Source: an uncultured Ruminococcus sp.
GTDB lineage: Bacteria > Bacillota > Clostridia > Oscillospirales > Acutalibacteraceae
Assembly: GCA_902798755.1 (NCBI GenBank)
Contig: CADBYC010000003.1
Span: 99,859-152,865, forward strand
DNA: 53,007 nucleotides
Direction: 5' to 3'
Both the position numbers and the translations under genes were made by a program. The stretch's first letter is position 1; each line of letters opens with the position of its first letter. The notes under the pieces are model-generated. The model made no database searches and was not told the DNA's origin. It was given only the letters and a program-made list of their open reading frames with translations. Positions 32,568 to 41,839 of this stretch are shown piece by piece.

Positions 32568-34916
32568 TTAAGTGTTGAACATCGAGAACATTCTGCCGAA
32601 TTTCTCGAATGCCGCCTCATGGCCGCCGACATAATTGCCGGGATACCAGTAGGAGTAGACCAGCCCCATGTTGATGAACAGGCAGGCAAACATCATGATC
32701 AGCAGGATATGCTCGTAGATGCGCTTTGCGTCCTTACCCCTGAGGTTGCGGTAGAACAGGAACATCACAAAGAACGCGCCCGTCAGCATCTGCCACGCAA
32801 AGTCCATCATATAGCGCGTGCCGTAGCCCGACTCCCAGATAGAGGCGATGATGATACACGGAGCGACCAGGACCGCCGCGCTGAACAGCACCGCCGCGAT
32901 GCCGCGCTTTTCCTTATCGACATACTTCAGCGCGAAGGGAGAAGCAAAGAGGAAGAACATCGGCAGGGCGCGATAGAGCAGACCCGCGCCGTTGTTGGTG
33001 GCTTCAAAATAGTAGCCGTTCACGCCGAGCTTGGAGAGCGTCGTCTGTACATAGGGGAACTCGCCCGAGAAGGACGGCGGCGCGAAAAGATAGTCAAAGA
33101 AGCCGATCGCGGAAAGCTGGGTATGGAACTCGGTATGGGTAAAGTCGTTGATGGTCAGCGAATAGGCGATACCGAAATCGGTAAACGAACCGAAGCGCGC
33201 GTGATTATACAGCATTTGTGCGCCGCCGATCACGACGAACGGCAAAAGCGCCGCGACAAGATAAATGATGATTGCAGATTTTTTTGATCGGTTGAGATTG
33301 CCGCGGTTCTTGGAAGAACCTCGCAATGACGATTCATTGTTGGTGCGTCTGAGCTTCAACACGCCCGCGACAATGAACGCCACCGCGACAACGCACCAGA
33401 CGGCTGTCGTCGGACGGCAGGTCACGGCGATCGCCAAAAACAGCGAGGATAATGCCGCGCAGACAGGCTTGACATTTTCCTTATCCGAGCCGACGACGTT
33501 GGAGGACACGAGGAAATAAGCGCCCAGTATCGTAAAGCAGAAGCCGGAGCTCTGCGCGATCTCATAGAAGTTCGCCATCACCGTGCAGTACCATACGCCG
33601 CAGGAGGCATAAATCATGATCAGCGCCGCCGTGTACATCGACAGCGGGATATCCTTGAAGAACTTCTTCATCAGGACGTAGAAGGTCATGCCGAGGAAGA
33701 TCAGCGCCAGCGTATTGAACAGCACCACGCCCGGCAGACTCGCCAGATAATGCCCTGTGATCAGGTGATACGGCAGATATATGAGAATGACGGGACCGAT
33801 ACCGTAGTAGGAATAGTACTTGCCGTTATACAAAACATGATCCCACTTCGCGTTGACGTTCTGTTCCACACGCGCCGACCAGTCGTAGGGGTTCTGCATA
33901 TTCAGCAGGTCGGACCCGGGCTTGTCCTTGAGCTCGACCTGTCCCGCTTCGAAGGAATCGACCAGCTCCTGTGTGATCTGGTTGCCTGTCGTTCCGTTGA
34001 AATCCGTCTTGGGATCCAACCCGACGGAGGAAAGGAGCAGGGAGATCAGCACCACGATGATGACGATGATCGCGGTGACGGACTTCGCGTTTTTCAGCTG
34101 ATCGCCTAAGGGTGCTCTGAACTTCACACTGCGCTTGAACAGCCAGACAAAGGCGACGCCGAGCAGGATCAGCAGGAACCGCAGGTAAGAGAAATGGGTC
34201 GGATAATCCGCGTTGAGGGTCACCCCGCTGAGGGTCACGGTGTTGTCCTTGAGGTTGGTCAGATTGATCTTGAGCTTGCTGACCTTGCCCGAAAAATCAC
34301 AGACGACGTACTTTGTCTGTTCGATATCGTTGAACACCGAGCCTGTGACAAGGCCCGAGCGCATATAGTAGGAAGCGTTGGTCTCGTCGGCAAAGTCGAT
34401 GGAGTAATCCGTTTTATATGCCGTGCTCTTGAGGTCGAGCTTGATCACGCCGACCTTCTGATCCAATACGGGGAACTCGACCGTCGCGCTCTCGCCGTTA
34501 GAGAGATAGCTGTCGCCGCTCTGTGAAAAGCCTGTCACGGTCGCCGTGCTCAGCTGCAACGGCGTTTCTTCATAGCCGCCCTTGAACAAATGGTAGCTGT
34601 TGAAGTTGAAGCAGACCGCCTCGAGCAGTAAGACGACCAGTATCGCCTTGCCCATATACTTGACGAACGCTTGCACGCTGTCTTTCTTGAACCGATCATA
34701 AAAGATGCTCAGCAGAAAGCTCAGCGCAGTGAATATGACAAGTCCGATCGACAGCGAACGCAGGGACGATGAGGCGATCGCCGTGACCAGCGAGCATACT
34801 ACCGTCGCACCGCAGGAAATCAGCCGCACGGGCTTGGTAAATTTGCGCTCTTTCAGGATACTCGTGACGGTGAAAACCAACAGCGACAGGATCGCTAAGA
34901 TAAATATGATCTTCAT
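32568..34916 (-). CDS. Large polytopic membrane protein, GT-C-like
   Basis: A 782-residue protein with four N-terminal helices, an extracytoplasmic beta-rich domain at about 110-245, then about ten more helices. The segment KWDHVLYNGKYYSYYGIGPVIL-IYLPYHLITGHYL (split here) and the acidic/aromatic loops before it resemble uncharacterised GT-C-type membrane glycosyltransferases, but no catalytic motif can be fixed. Residues about 529-545 (NNESSLRGSSKNRGNLNR) are encoded by an ATTGCC repeat inserted in frame in a cytosolic loop. It appears monocistronic or follows the OGG-like gene 15 nt upstream. Confidence 0.75.
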   Translation of the reverse strand: MKIIFILAILSLLVFTVTSILKERKFTKPVRLISCGATVVCSLVTAIASSSLRSLSIGLVIFTALSFLLSIFYDRFKKDSVQAFVKYMGKAILVVLLLEAVCFNFNSYHLFKGGYEETPLQLSTATVTGFSQSGDSYLSNGESATVEFPVLDQKVGVIKLDLKSTAYKTDYSIDFADETNASYYMRSGLVTGSVFNDIEQTKYVVCDFSGKVSKLKINLTNLKDNTVTLSGVTLNADYPTHFSYLRFLLILLGVAFVWLFKRSVKFRAPLGDQLKNAKSVTAIIVIIVVLISLLLSSVGLDPKTDFNGTTGNQITQELVDSFEAGQVELKDKPGSDLLNMQNPYDWSARVEQNVNAKWDHVLYNGKYYSYYGIGPVILIYLPYHLITGHYLASLPGVVLFNTLALIFLGMTFYVLMKKFFKDIPLSMYTAALIMIYASCGVWYCTVMANFYEIAQSSGFCFTILGAYFLVSSNVVGSDKENVKPVCAALSSLFLAIAVTCRPTTAVWCVVAVAFIVAGVLKLRRTNNESSLRGSSKNRGNLNRSKKSAIIIYLVAALLPFVVIGGAQMLYNHARFGSFTDFGIAYSLTINDFTHTEFHTQLSAIGFFDYLFAPPSFSGEFPYVQTTLSKLGVNGYYFEATNNGAGLLYRALPMFFLFASPFALKYVDKEKRGIAAVLFSAAVLVAPCIIIASIWESGYGTRYMMDFAWQMLTGAFFVMFLFYRNLRGKDAKRIYEHILLIMMFACLFINMGLVYSYWYPGNYVGGHEAAFEKFGRMFSMFNT
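33287..33330. repeat. ATTGCC element inside a coding sequence
   Basis: ATCGGTTGAGATTGCCGC, the hairpin GGTTCTT-GG-AAGAACC and TCGCAATGAC. It keeps the reading frame of the 782-residue membrane protein open and adds a hydrophilic basic stretch between two helices. Confidence 0.9.
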
Positions 34917-34930
34917 AAATTCCTCCTGTA

Positions 34931-35746
34931 TCAGTTATCAAACAATTCGGGGTGCATGCGAGAATAATGGAAAATATATTGCTGGGCGATGCCTGCGTAT
35001 TGCCCGAAATCTTTTGGGGTCAAATCAGGGAACAGCGCCGCCATCGCGCGCTTCATCCATACGTCCAGCGGAAAGCCGTCCAGACGGTGAAGCCCGTAGA
35101 GCAGAACGCAGTCGGCGACCTTCACGCCTACGCCCGTGATCTTCATCAATTCCGCTCGCGCCTCATCATACGGCAGATACCGAAGGCTTTCTAAATCCAC
35201 CGTACCGTCAGCGACCTTTTGCGCGGCGTCGATGATATAGCGGTGGCGGAATCCCGCGCGGATCGGCGCGAGATCATCGAGGGATAAAGAAGCCAAACGC
35301 TCAGCGGTCGGAAAAGCGAACCTTCCCGCTTTGATCTCCTGTCCGAAGTTTTCGCACAGCCGATCGACGATACCCGCGATCCGCTTGATATTGTTGTTCT
35401 GTGAGATGATGAAGCTGATCAGTGCTTCAAACGGCTCCTGGTTCAGTATCCGTATCCCCGGAGCGAACCGCGCCGCCTGAGCCAACACGGGATGGAGTGC
35501 GGAAAGCTCCCTTTTGACCTTTCCGTAATCAAGATCAAGGTCAAAGTAATCCCGCCACATCATGCGGTCGGATTCCTCAGCGCCGTCTAAAAACAGATCG
35601 TTGCCGTCCATCCTTACCTGTGCAAACCTCCCGCGGATGATACCGCGGAAGCTGCCGTCAGACTGCTCGCTCCATCGAAAGCACTGGCCGCAGTCAAGCG
35701 TCTCGCGCAGGTCAAGATCGGTGATATTCTCAAAAATAATTCCCAT
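34931..35746 (-). CDS. OGG1-like 8-oxoguanine DNA glycosylase
   Basis: A 271-residue helix-hairpin-helix glycosylase. The OGG N-terminal domain begins DLRETLDCGQCFRW. The central part has FEALISFIISQNNNIKRI. The HhH motif is MKITGVGVKVADCVLLYG with the catalytic Lys, and the following Asp is in FPLDVWMKRAM. It removes oxidised guanine opposite cytosine in base-excision repair. I start at the ATG at 35746; the upstream extension starts at TTG and has no ribosome site. The membrane-protein gene follows within 15 nt. Confidence 0.92.
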   Translation of the reverse strand: MGIIFENITDLDLRETLDCGQCFRWSEQSDGSFRGIIRGRFAQVRMDGNDLFLDGAEESDRMMWRDYFDLDLDYGKVKRELSALHPVLAQAARFAPGIRILNQEPFEALISFIISQNNNIKRIAGIVDRLCENFGQEIKAGRFAFPTAERLASLSLDDLAPIRAGFRHRYIIDAAQKVADGTVDLESLRYLPYDEARAELMKITGVGVKVADCVLLYGLHRLDGFPLDVWMKRAMAALFPDLTPKDFGQYAGIAQQYIFHYSRMHPELFDN

Positions 35747-35866
35747 AGTGTTCCCATTATCAAAAAAATACAAAAACAGTATACCATATTCCGAATCAAT
35801 ATGCTATAATATTTTTAAATTTATCGGTTCAGAAAATGCGCTTGCCAATGATGAAGGAGGATAATT

Positions 35867-36568
35867 ATGAAGCCCAATATCACCACCATTCCGATCAGCG
35901 ACCTTTTTGCTCAGACTGAGGGCTGTCCGATCTGCCGTATGTACCGGATGCTTGAGGAACAGTACACCGAGTACATCACAGGCGCGGCGATGATGGCGCC
36001 CGACGTGCGCGTACAGACCAACAAGGTCGGCTTCTGTCACCGCCATTTCTCGATGATGGTCAACAACGGTCCCCGCCTGTCAAACGCCCTGCTCCTGCAA
36101 ACGCATATCGACGAGCTGAGGAAGAAGGCGTTCCCGAAAAAGGAGACCGACGCGCCTGACAAGAAGAATCTCGCCGCCATCCGAGAGAACGCGCATACCT
36201 GCTATGTCTGCGACCGTATCGAGCACGATATCCTGCACCTGCTCGCGACTGTCTACGTCCAGTTCGGCGCGGACAGCGACTTCCGCAGGCAGTACGCCGC
36301 GCAGGACTTCATCTGTCTTGACCACTACGCCCTCGTCACCTCGAGCTTCAACAAAAAGGCGATGGACAAGCAAACGGCGCAGGAATTCTTCAGAGTGACC
36401 AACAAGCTCTCTAAGGGCTACATGGACACGCTGTATGACGACGTCACCCACTTCACCACCATGTTTGACTACCGCAACGCGGGCGGCGACTACAAAAACA
36501 GCAAAGACGCCATCGAGCGCTCGGTGCGCTTCCTGACGTCTTATCCTGTGGATGAAAATCTGAAGTAG
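35867..36568 (+). CDS. DUF6062 family protein with two CxxC motifs
   Basis: A 233-residue cytosolic protein with GCPICRMYRMLEEQYTEYI near the start, GFCHRHFSMM, and in the middle CYVCDRIEHDILHLLATV. The CxxC and Cys/His pattern suggests metal binding. It resembles DUF6062 proteins of Clostridia, which have no known function. GGAGG precedes the ATG at 35867, and TATAAT at 35805-35810 may be its -10. It converges on truB; both stop codons touch the palindrome at 36568-36598. Confidence 0.75.
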   Translation: MKPNITTIPISDLFAQTEGCPICRMYRMLEEQYTEYITGAAMMAPDVRVQTNKVGFCHRHFSMMVNNGPRLSNALLLQTHIDELRKKAFPKKETDAPDKKNLAAIRENAHTCYVCDRIEHDILHLLATVYVQFGADSDFRRQYAAQDFICLDHYALVTSSFNKKAMDKQTAQEFFRVTNKLSKGYMDTLYDDVTHFTTMFDYRNAGGDYKNSKDAIERSVRFLTSYPVDENLK

Positions 36569-36598
36569 AGAGGCTCCCTTTACCAAAGGGAGCCTCTC
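36568..36598. repeat. CTCCCTT/AAGGGAG palindrome between convergent genes
   Basis: GAGAGGCTCCCTTT pairs perfectly with AAAGGGAGCCTCTC around a 3-nt loop. Its ends overlap the stop codons of the DUF6062 gene (TAG 36566-36568) and truB (TGA, 36597-36599). It lacks a proper U-tract on either side, so it may stabilise 3' ends rather than terminate. Confidence 0.85.
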
Positions 36599-37484
36599 AA
36601 AAATGCTTATATAATTTCAAGCTGTCGCCGTCGACGATACCGAGTGAAAGGAAGTTGCCTTGTCTGTCCTTCACGCGGTATATTTTTTTGTCCTCGGCAT
36701 GGTCGCGCAGGGATGTGCGGGAGATATCCAGCGGGTTGCCGTTGACAAAGCGATGCGCCTGCTTGTCGCTGACCTCCAGCGCGTCATAGCTCATGAAGAT
36801 GCTCTCGACGCTGTGCAGAAAGCTGAAATCGTTATTATCGATCATTTCTTTCAGCTCGCCGAGCCTGATACAATCCTCGAGCTTATAGCCGCAGGCTTCA
36901 AAACGAGTCAGATCCGTCATCACGCCGACCGTGCCCAATGACCGCGCCAGATCGTCGATGATCGTGCGGATATAGGTGCCGTTAGAGCAGTAGATATACA
37001 GCGCGCCGCTCTGGGAGCGTGTGTCATAGGACAAAAGCTCCAGCTCATAGACCGTCACCGTCCGGGGACGGCGCTCCACCTCTTTGCCCTCGCGGGCATA
37101 CTGATAGAGCCGCTTGCCGTCGATACTGACGGCGGAGTACATCGGCGGAAGCTGTTCGATCTGTCCCCGAAAGGATTCAAGAGCCTTTTCTACTTCTTCG
37201 CAAGATATATTTGACGGCTTTTCCTCCGTGACCTCGCCCCAGATATCGAGCGTATCGGTCGCGATACCGAAGCGAAAATCCGCGCGGTAACGCTTGTCGT
37301 GACACGGAATGATATCCTGCGCCTTTGTCGCCGTGCCGAGCAGCACCGGCAGTACGCCCGTCGCGTTAGGGTCGAGCGTACCCGTATGACCGACCTTTTT
37401 CTGACCGATCAGCTTGCGCACGACAGCGACAACGTCAAAGGAGGTGAACTCCTTTTCCTTATAGATCAGAACGACTCCGTTCAT
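36597..37484 (-). CDS. truB: tRNA pseudouridine-55 synthase TruB
   Basis: Converts U55 to pseudouridine in tRNA. The 295-residue protein starts MNGVVLIYKEKEFTSFDVV, has KKVGHTGTLDPNATGVLPV with the catalytic Asp in HTGTLDP, the LPPMYSAVSIDGKRLYQYAREG block and GTYIRTIIDDLARSLG. The start at 37484 overlaps the nrnA stop as ATGA. It is the last gene of the nusA operon, as in many Firmicutes. Confidence 0.97.
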   Translation of the reverse strand: MNGVVLIYKEKEFTSFDVVAVVRKLIGQKKVGHTGTLDPNATGVLPVLLGTATKAQDIIPCHDKRYRADFRFGIATDTLDIWGEVTEEKPSNISCEEVEKALESFRGQIEQLPPMYSAVSIDGKRLYQYAREGKEVERRPRTVTVYELELLSYDTRSQSGALYIYCSNGTYIRTIIDDLARSLGTVGVMTDLTRFEACGYKLEDCIRLGELKEMIDNNDFSFLHSVESIFMSYDALEVSDKQAHRFVNGNPLDISRTSLRDHAEDKKIYRVKDRQGNFLSLGIVDGDSLKLYKHF

Positions 37485-38428
37485 CTGAGATATTCCTCCG
37501 CCGCGTCGATCAACTGCTTTTTCACCGTTTCGAGGTCGCCCTCGATAGAGCAGCCGGAAGCCGCGGGGTGACCGCCGCCGCCAAACTGCTTGCAGAATTC
37601 TGCCGCGTCGACATCGTCGTTTGTGCGGACGGAGACCTTGAATACGCCGCCTGCCTTTTCGCGCATGGTAATGCCCATCTCCACGCCCTCGATACGGCGC
37701 GGAATGTTGGCGAGGCCTTCCATCTCGTCGTCGCCCGCTCCCATCGCCTCGCACATGGCGAGGGTGGTGTAGACGATCGCGCACTTGCCGCCGGCATAGA
37801 ACTCCATGGTCTTGTAGATCATGCGCTCCATCTTGACCTTCGCGCGGCTCTTGATCACAAAGTTGATGCTGTTGATCATGCGCCAGTCGCAGTAGGACAT
37901 GACCGCTGCCGCGATCTGATGTGTGCGCGGGGTGGTGTTGGTATAAACAAAGCAGCCCGTATCGGTAGAGATACCCGTATAGATACCGCCGGCGATATCA
38001 TCGTCCAAGCCGACGTTCAACAGCTCGGTAAGCTGAAAGATGATCTCAGCCGCCGCGGCAGCCGTGCTGTCGACATAGCGATTATCCGCTGTGAGCGAGT
38101 TGGTGCCGTGGTGATCGATACACAGATCGATATGATCTACACCTTCCATCACGCTCTCACCCAAAAGGGTGGGCGCGGCGACGTCCACGCTGACGATATA
38201 CTCGGGCTCAAAATCCTGTTCCTCATAATTTTTCACAAGGTAGGTGAATTTTGAGGGGAGCTTGCCGTCGACGGCTACGTTGGCTTTTTTGCCGAGCTTG
38301 CGCAGAATGAACGCCAGCGCGTAGCCGCTGCCGAGACAGTCGCCGTCGGGATAGCTGTGGGTCAGTATTTTAAAATTGTCGTGCTCTGAGAGCAGCAATG
38401 CCGCCTCGTCAAGCGTTATCTCCCTCAT
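37481..38428 (-). CDS. nrnA: Bifunctional oligoribonuclease/pAp phosphatase (DHH family)
   Basis: NrnA degrades short RNA oligomers and dephosphorylates pAp. The 315-residue DHH/DHHA1 protein has LTHSYPDGDCLGSGYAL, SVDVAAP, the DHH motif CIDHHGTNSL, and the C-terminal substrate motif QFGGGGHPAASGCSI. I use the ATG at 38428. It overlaps rbfA by 20 nt and truB by 4 nt. The position between rbfA and truB is conserved in Firmicutes. Confidence 0.95.
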   Translation of the reverse strand: MREITLDEAALLLSEHDNFKILTHSYPDGDCLGSGYALAFILRKLGKKANVAVDGKLPSKFTYLVKNYEEQDFEPEYIVSVDVAAPTLLGESVMEGVDHIDLCIDHHGTNSLTADNRYVDSTAAAAAEIIFQLTELLNVGLDDDIAGGIYTGISTDTGCFVYTNTTPRTHQIAAAVMSYCDWRMINSINFVIKSRAKVKMERMIYKTMEFYAGGKCAIVYTTLAMCEAMGAGDDEMEGLANIPRRIEGVEMGITMREKAGGVFKVSVRTNDDVDAAEFCKQFGGGGHPAASGCSIEGDLETVKKQLIDAAEEYLR

Positions 38429-38792
38429 CAGAGCCCTCCTCATCTTTGGGAATATCCAAGCTGTTCAGGATACGCGAGATCTCCGCGCTGTATTCGATAG
38501 AATCGGTGGGGGTGAAGATCAGCTCAGGCACATGGCGCAGACGGAGTCGGTGTCCCAGTTCTCTGCGGATAAAGCCCGCCGCGCTTTTGAGCCCCTTGAC
38601 CGCCGCCTTTGCCGCGTCGAGACCCTCCAGCGCGCTGACGTAAACCGTGCAGTAGGAAAGGTCATTTGTGACCTCTACGCGCACGATCGACAGAAAGCAC
38701 GCGTTCACCCTCGGATCCTTGAGCTCACGGAAGATCGCCGTCAGCTCGCGCTTGACGTCCTCGGTTATCCTGCCTAATTTATGATTAGCCAT
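38409..38792 (-). CDS. rbfA: 30S ribosome-binding factor RbfA
   Basis: A 127-residue KH-fold assembly factor for the 30S subunit and 16S rRNA maturation. Recognisable parts are HKLGRITEDVKRELTAIFREL, VEVTNDLSYCTVYVSAL and GHRLRLRHVPELIFTPTDSI. It has an acidic C-terminal tail and lies between infB and nrnA. A nested repeat separates it from infB. Confidence 0.95.
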   Translation of the reverse strand: MANHKLGRITEDVKRELTAIFRELKDPRVNACFLSIVRVEVTNDLSYCTVYVSALEGLDAAKAAVKGLKSAAGFIRRELGHRLRLRHVPELIFTPTDSIEYSAEISRILNSLDIPKDEEGSDEGDNA

Positions 38793-38810
38793 AGTAATGT
38801 TACCTCAGCG

Positions 38811-38861
38811 TCATTGCGAGGCAAGCCTCCCTTTACCAAAGGGAGAATCTCGCAATGACAA
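38811..38861. repeat. Nested repeat: CTCCCTT palindrome inside an ATTGCC element
   Basis: The outer part is GTCATTGCGAG...CTCGCAATGAC, so the ATTGCC family ends face each other. The inner part is GCCTCCCTTTACCAAAGGGAG of the other family. It occupies the whole infB-rbfA gap within the operon. Confidence 0.8.
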
Positions 38862-38869
38862 ATTCTATA

Positions 38870-41254
38870 TTAGTCCTCACGATATTCTTCGATGGTGAAT
38901 ACCTCGAAAATGTCGCCTTCTTTGATATCGTTGTACTTCTCAAGACCGATACCGCACTCGTAGCCTTCATTGACTTCCTTGACGCTGTCCTTGAAGCGCT
39001 GGAGCGAACCGATATTGTCGTCGGCAATGATGATACCGTCGCGTACGACGCGAACGCCCGCGCCGCGCTGGATCTTACCGCTCTTGACATAACAGCCCGC
39101 GATATTGCCGACGGACTTGATACGGATAACGTTGCGGACCTCGGCGGTACCGAGGATGACTTCTCTGGTCTTGGGAGCCAGCATACCCTTCATCGCGCTC
39201 TCGATCTCTTCGATGCAGTCGTAGATGACGCGGTACATACGCATATCTACGCCGTCGCGCTCAGCGTTTGCCTGAGCGGTCGCGTCGGGACGGACGTTGA
39301 AGCCGACGATGATCGCGTTGGAAGCGTTCGCAAGCATGACGTCAGACTCATTGACAGCGCCGACAGCACCGTGAATGATATTGACGCGGACTTCTTCGTT
39401 GGAGAGCTTCTCAAGACTCTGGCGAACCGCTTCGACAGAACCCTGAACGTCAGCCTTGACGATGATCTTGAGCTCCTTGACCTCGCCGAGCTTCATCTGA
39501 TCGAAGAGGTTGTCGAGAGTGACCTTGGTACGGGCGTTGAACTCCGCTTCCTTCTTCTCGTGCTTGCGCTGCTCGACCAGCTCACGCGCCAGACGCTCGT
39601 CGGTGACGGCGTTGAAGGTATCGCCGCCGGTGGGAACGTCGTCCAGACCTGTGATCTCAACGGGGATAGAGGGGCCTGCGCTCTCGACGCGGCGACCCTT
39701 GTCATCGGTCATCGCGCGGACGTGACCTACCGCCATACCCGCGACGACGATGTCGCCGGTGTGCAGGGTGCCGTTCTGGACGAGGATAGAAGCGATCGGG
39801 CCTCTGCCCTTATCCAGACGCGCCTCGATGACCGTGCCCTTTGCGGCGCGGTCGGGATTCGCCTTGAGCTCCTTCATATCCGCGACCAGCAGAACCATCT
39901 CGAGAAGATCGTCGATACCCATACCGGTCTTGGCGGATACGGGCACGCAGGGCGTATCGCCGCCCCACTCCTCGGGGATCAGCTCATACTCGGTGAGCTG
40001 CTGCTTGACCTGCTCGGGATTTGCGCCCGGCTTATCCATTTTATTGATTGCGACGATGACGGATACGCCCGCCGCCTTCGCATGGTTGATCGCTTCAACG
40101 GTCTGGGGCATGATACCGTCGTCAGCCGCTACGACTAAGATCGCGATATCCGTGACCTGAGCGCCGCGTGCTCGCATGGTGGTGAACGCCTCATGACCGG
40201 GGGTGTCGAGGAAGGTGATGTCGCGGTCGTTGATATTGACGCGATAGGCGCCGATATGCTGGGTGATACCGCCCGCCTCAGTCGCGGTGACGTGCGCGTT
40301 GCGGATATAGTCGAGCAGAGAGGTCTTACCGTGGTCGACGTGACCCATGACGACGACGACCGGAGCGCGGTCGACAAGATTTTCGTCAGCGTCCTCGCTG
40401 TCGTCGATGATCCTCTCTTCGATGGTGACGACGACTTCCTTCTCGACCTTCGCGTGGAATTCCATCGCGATCAGGGACGCGGTGTCGAAATCGACTACAT
40501 CGTTCGCAGTGACCATCGTACCCATCAGGAACGCCTTCTTGACGACCTCGGCGACAGTCGCCTTGAGTCTGAGCGCCAGATCGCCGATGGAGATCTCCTC
40601 GGGGATCAGGACGGTCATCTTCTTAGCCTTGCGCTCCTTCTCGATACGCGCCATACGCTCGCGCTCGGTCTCGCGCTTTGCAGAACGGCGGTTCTTCTGC
40701 TTAGAGCGCTGGTTGATCTTCTGCTTCTTCGAGGACATGTTGTTCTCGTTCTTGACCTTATCAAGCGCCAGATCGTCATACTTCTGGTTGTAACGGTCTA
40801 CGTTGACCTCCGCGGCGCCCGTATCGACGATACGGCCCGTACCGCGCTTACTCTTGATCTCGGATTTCAGATCGATCTCAGCGATTTTGTCGACCTTTTC
40901 TTTCTTGGGCTGTTCGGGCTTGGTCTGCTCCTTGCCGCTCTTCTTAGCGGACTCGGGACGCAGCTTATCCTTTTCTTCTTCTCTGCGCTTTTTCTCTTCT
41001 TCTTTGCGCTTCGCCGCTTCTTCCTCCTGCTGCTTGATCGCCTTGTCGCGTACCGCAAAGTAAGCGGACAGATCGGAAACGGCGTTCTTCTGTGTGAAAT
41101 AATCGAAGATGTAGTTCAGTTCATCCTCATTCAGGGCGGTCATAGTCTTTTTATCCACACCGAGCTTCTCTTTAAGCACGGTGATGACCTCTTTTGTCGT
41201 GACGTCAAGGTCAGTGGCCACCTCTTTGACTTTATATTTAATCATAATAGCCAT
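38870..41254 (-). CDS. infB: Translation initiation factor IF-2
   Basis: Brings initiator tRNA to the 30S subunit. The 794-residue protein has the N-terminal IF2N domain ([20 protein letters not shown]), a Lys/Glu/Arg-rich linker (about 75-215), a second IF2N unit ([15 protein letters not shown]) and the GTPase domain with G1 GHVDHGKT at 304-311, DTPGHEA and NKMD. The C-terminal beta-barrel domains follow. AAGGAGG precedes the ATG at 41254. It is in the standard position after ylxQ. Confidence 0.98.
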   Translation of the reverse strand: MAIMIKYKVKEVATDLDVTTKEVITVLKEKLGVDKKTMTALNEDELNYIFDYFTQKNAVSDLSAYFAVRDKAIKQQEEEAAKRKEEEKKRREEEKDKLRPESAKKSGKEQTKPEQPKKEKVDKIAEIDLKSEIKSKRGTGRIVDTGAAEVNVDRYNQKYDDLALDKVKNENNMSSKKQKINQRSKQKNRRSAKRETERERMARIEKERKAKKMTVLIPEEISIGDLALRLKATVAEVVKKAFLMGTMVTANDVVDFDTASLIAMEFHAKVEKEVVVTIEERIIDDSEDADENLVDRAPVVVVMGHVDHGKTSLLDYIRNAHVTATEAGGITQHIGAYRVNINDRDITFLDTPGHEAFTTMRARGAQVTDIAILVVAADDGIMPQTVEAINHAKAAGVSVIVAINKMDKPGANPEQVKQQLTEYELIPEEWGGDTPCVPVSAKTGMGIDDLLEMVLLVADMKELKANPDRAAKGTVIEARLDKGRGPIASILVQNGTLHTGDIVVAGMAVGHVRAMTDDKGRRVESAGPSIPVEITGLDDVPTGGDTFNAVTDERLARELVEQRKHEKKEAEFNARTKVTLDNLFDQMKLGEVKELKIIVKADVQGSVEAVRQSLEKLSNEEVRVNIIHGAVGAVNESDVMLANASNAIIVGFNVRPDATAQANAERDGVDMRMYRVIYDCIEEIESAMKGMLAPKTREVILGTAEVRNVIRIKSVGNIAGCYVKSGKIQRGAGVRVVRDGIIIADDNIGSLQRFKDSVKEVNEGYECGIGLEKYNDIKEGDIFEVFTIEEYRED

Positions 41255-41266
41255 GGTAATTCCTCC

Positions 41267-41569
41267 TTAATCGATCATGGTAAGAATCTTGTCGGCAAAG
41301 CCTTTGTCTGTCGTACAGACGATACCGCAGTGCTTTCCGAGCGCGAAGCTGAGCTCTTCCTTTGTACGGGGCAGCTCCTTTGCGGTCACGCCGCCGTCCT
41401 CAGCCGCTTTGACAACGCCTTTTAGGCTGTTGTCGGAAACGTCGGACGCGTAGAGCACCAACAGGGCTTTACCCTCTCTGACCGCTTTGGTGATGGTCTC
41501 GGCGCCCGAGATCAAACAGCCCGCGCGCTTGCATAAGCCGAGAAAGCTCAGCAATCGGTCGTTATTCAC
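41267..41569 (-). CDS. ylxQ: Ribosomal L7Ae/L30e-family RNA-binding protein
   Basis: A 100-residue YlxQ-type protein with the L7Ae fold: LLSFLGLCKRAGCLISGAET, ALLVLYASDVSDNSLKGVV and GKHCGIVCTTDKGFADKI. It likely binds kink-turn RNA. It overlaps the ylxR gene by 8 nt and precedes infB by 12 nt. Confidence 0.93.
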   Translation of the reverse strand: MNNDRLLSFLGLCKRAGCLISGAETITKAVREGKALLVLYASDVSDNSLKGVVKAAEDGGVTAKELPRTKEELSFALGKHCGIVCTTDKGFADKILTMID

Positions 41570-41825
41570 TCAGATCACTCCTCAGGGTGTCGTAGATCTC
41601 ACCCTCGATCGCTGTTGAAAAGGCGCGTTCGAGCCGTTTTGCCTTCTGCACTTTGTTCAGGCAGTCGATACTCTTACATATATACGCGCCGCGGCCGGGC
41701 TTTTTGCCGGTAAGGTCAACGGATATCTCGCCTTCCTTATTGCGGACGATACGCACCAGCTCGCGCTTGTCTTTCATCTCATTGCAGCCGATACATTTTC
41801 TAAGCGGTATTTTTCGCTCTGCCAT
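41562..41825 (-). CDS. rnpM: YlxR/RnpM family RNA-binding protein (DUF448)
   Basis: An 87-residue protein with the DUF448 signature KIPLRKCIGCNEMKDKRELV, LTGKKPGRGAYIC and CLNKVQKAKRLERAF. Recent work on the Bacillus homologue links it to modulation of RNase P, hence the name. It is nested in the nusA operon and co-translated with ylxQ. Confidence 0.94.
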   Translation of the reverse strand: MAERKIPLRKCIGCNEMKDKRELVRIVRNKEGEISVDLTGKKPGRGAYICKSIDCLNKVQKAKRLERAFSTAIEGEIYDTLRSDLSE

Positions 41826-41839
41826 ATGGATTCTCCTAA

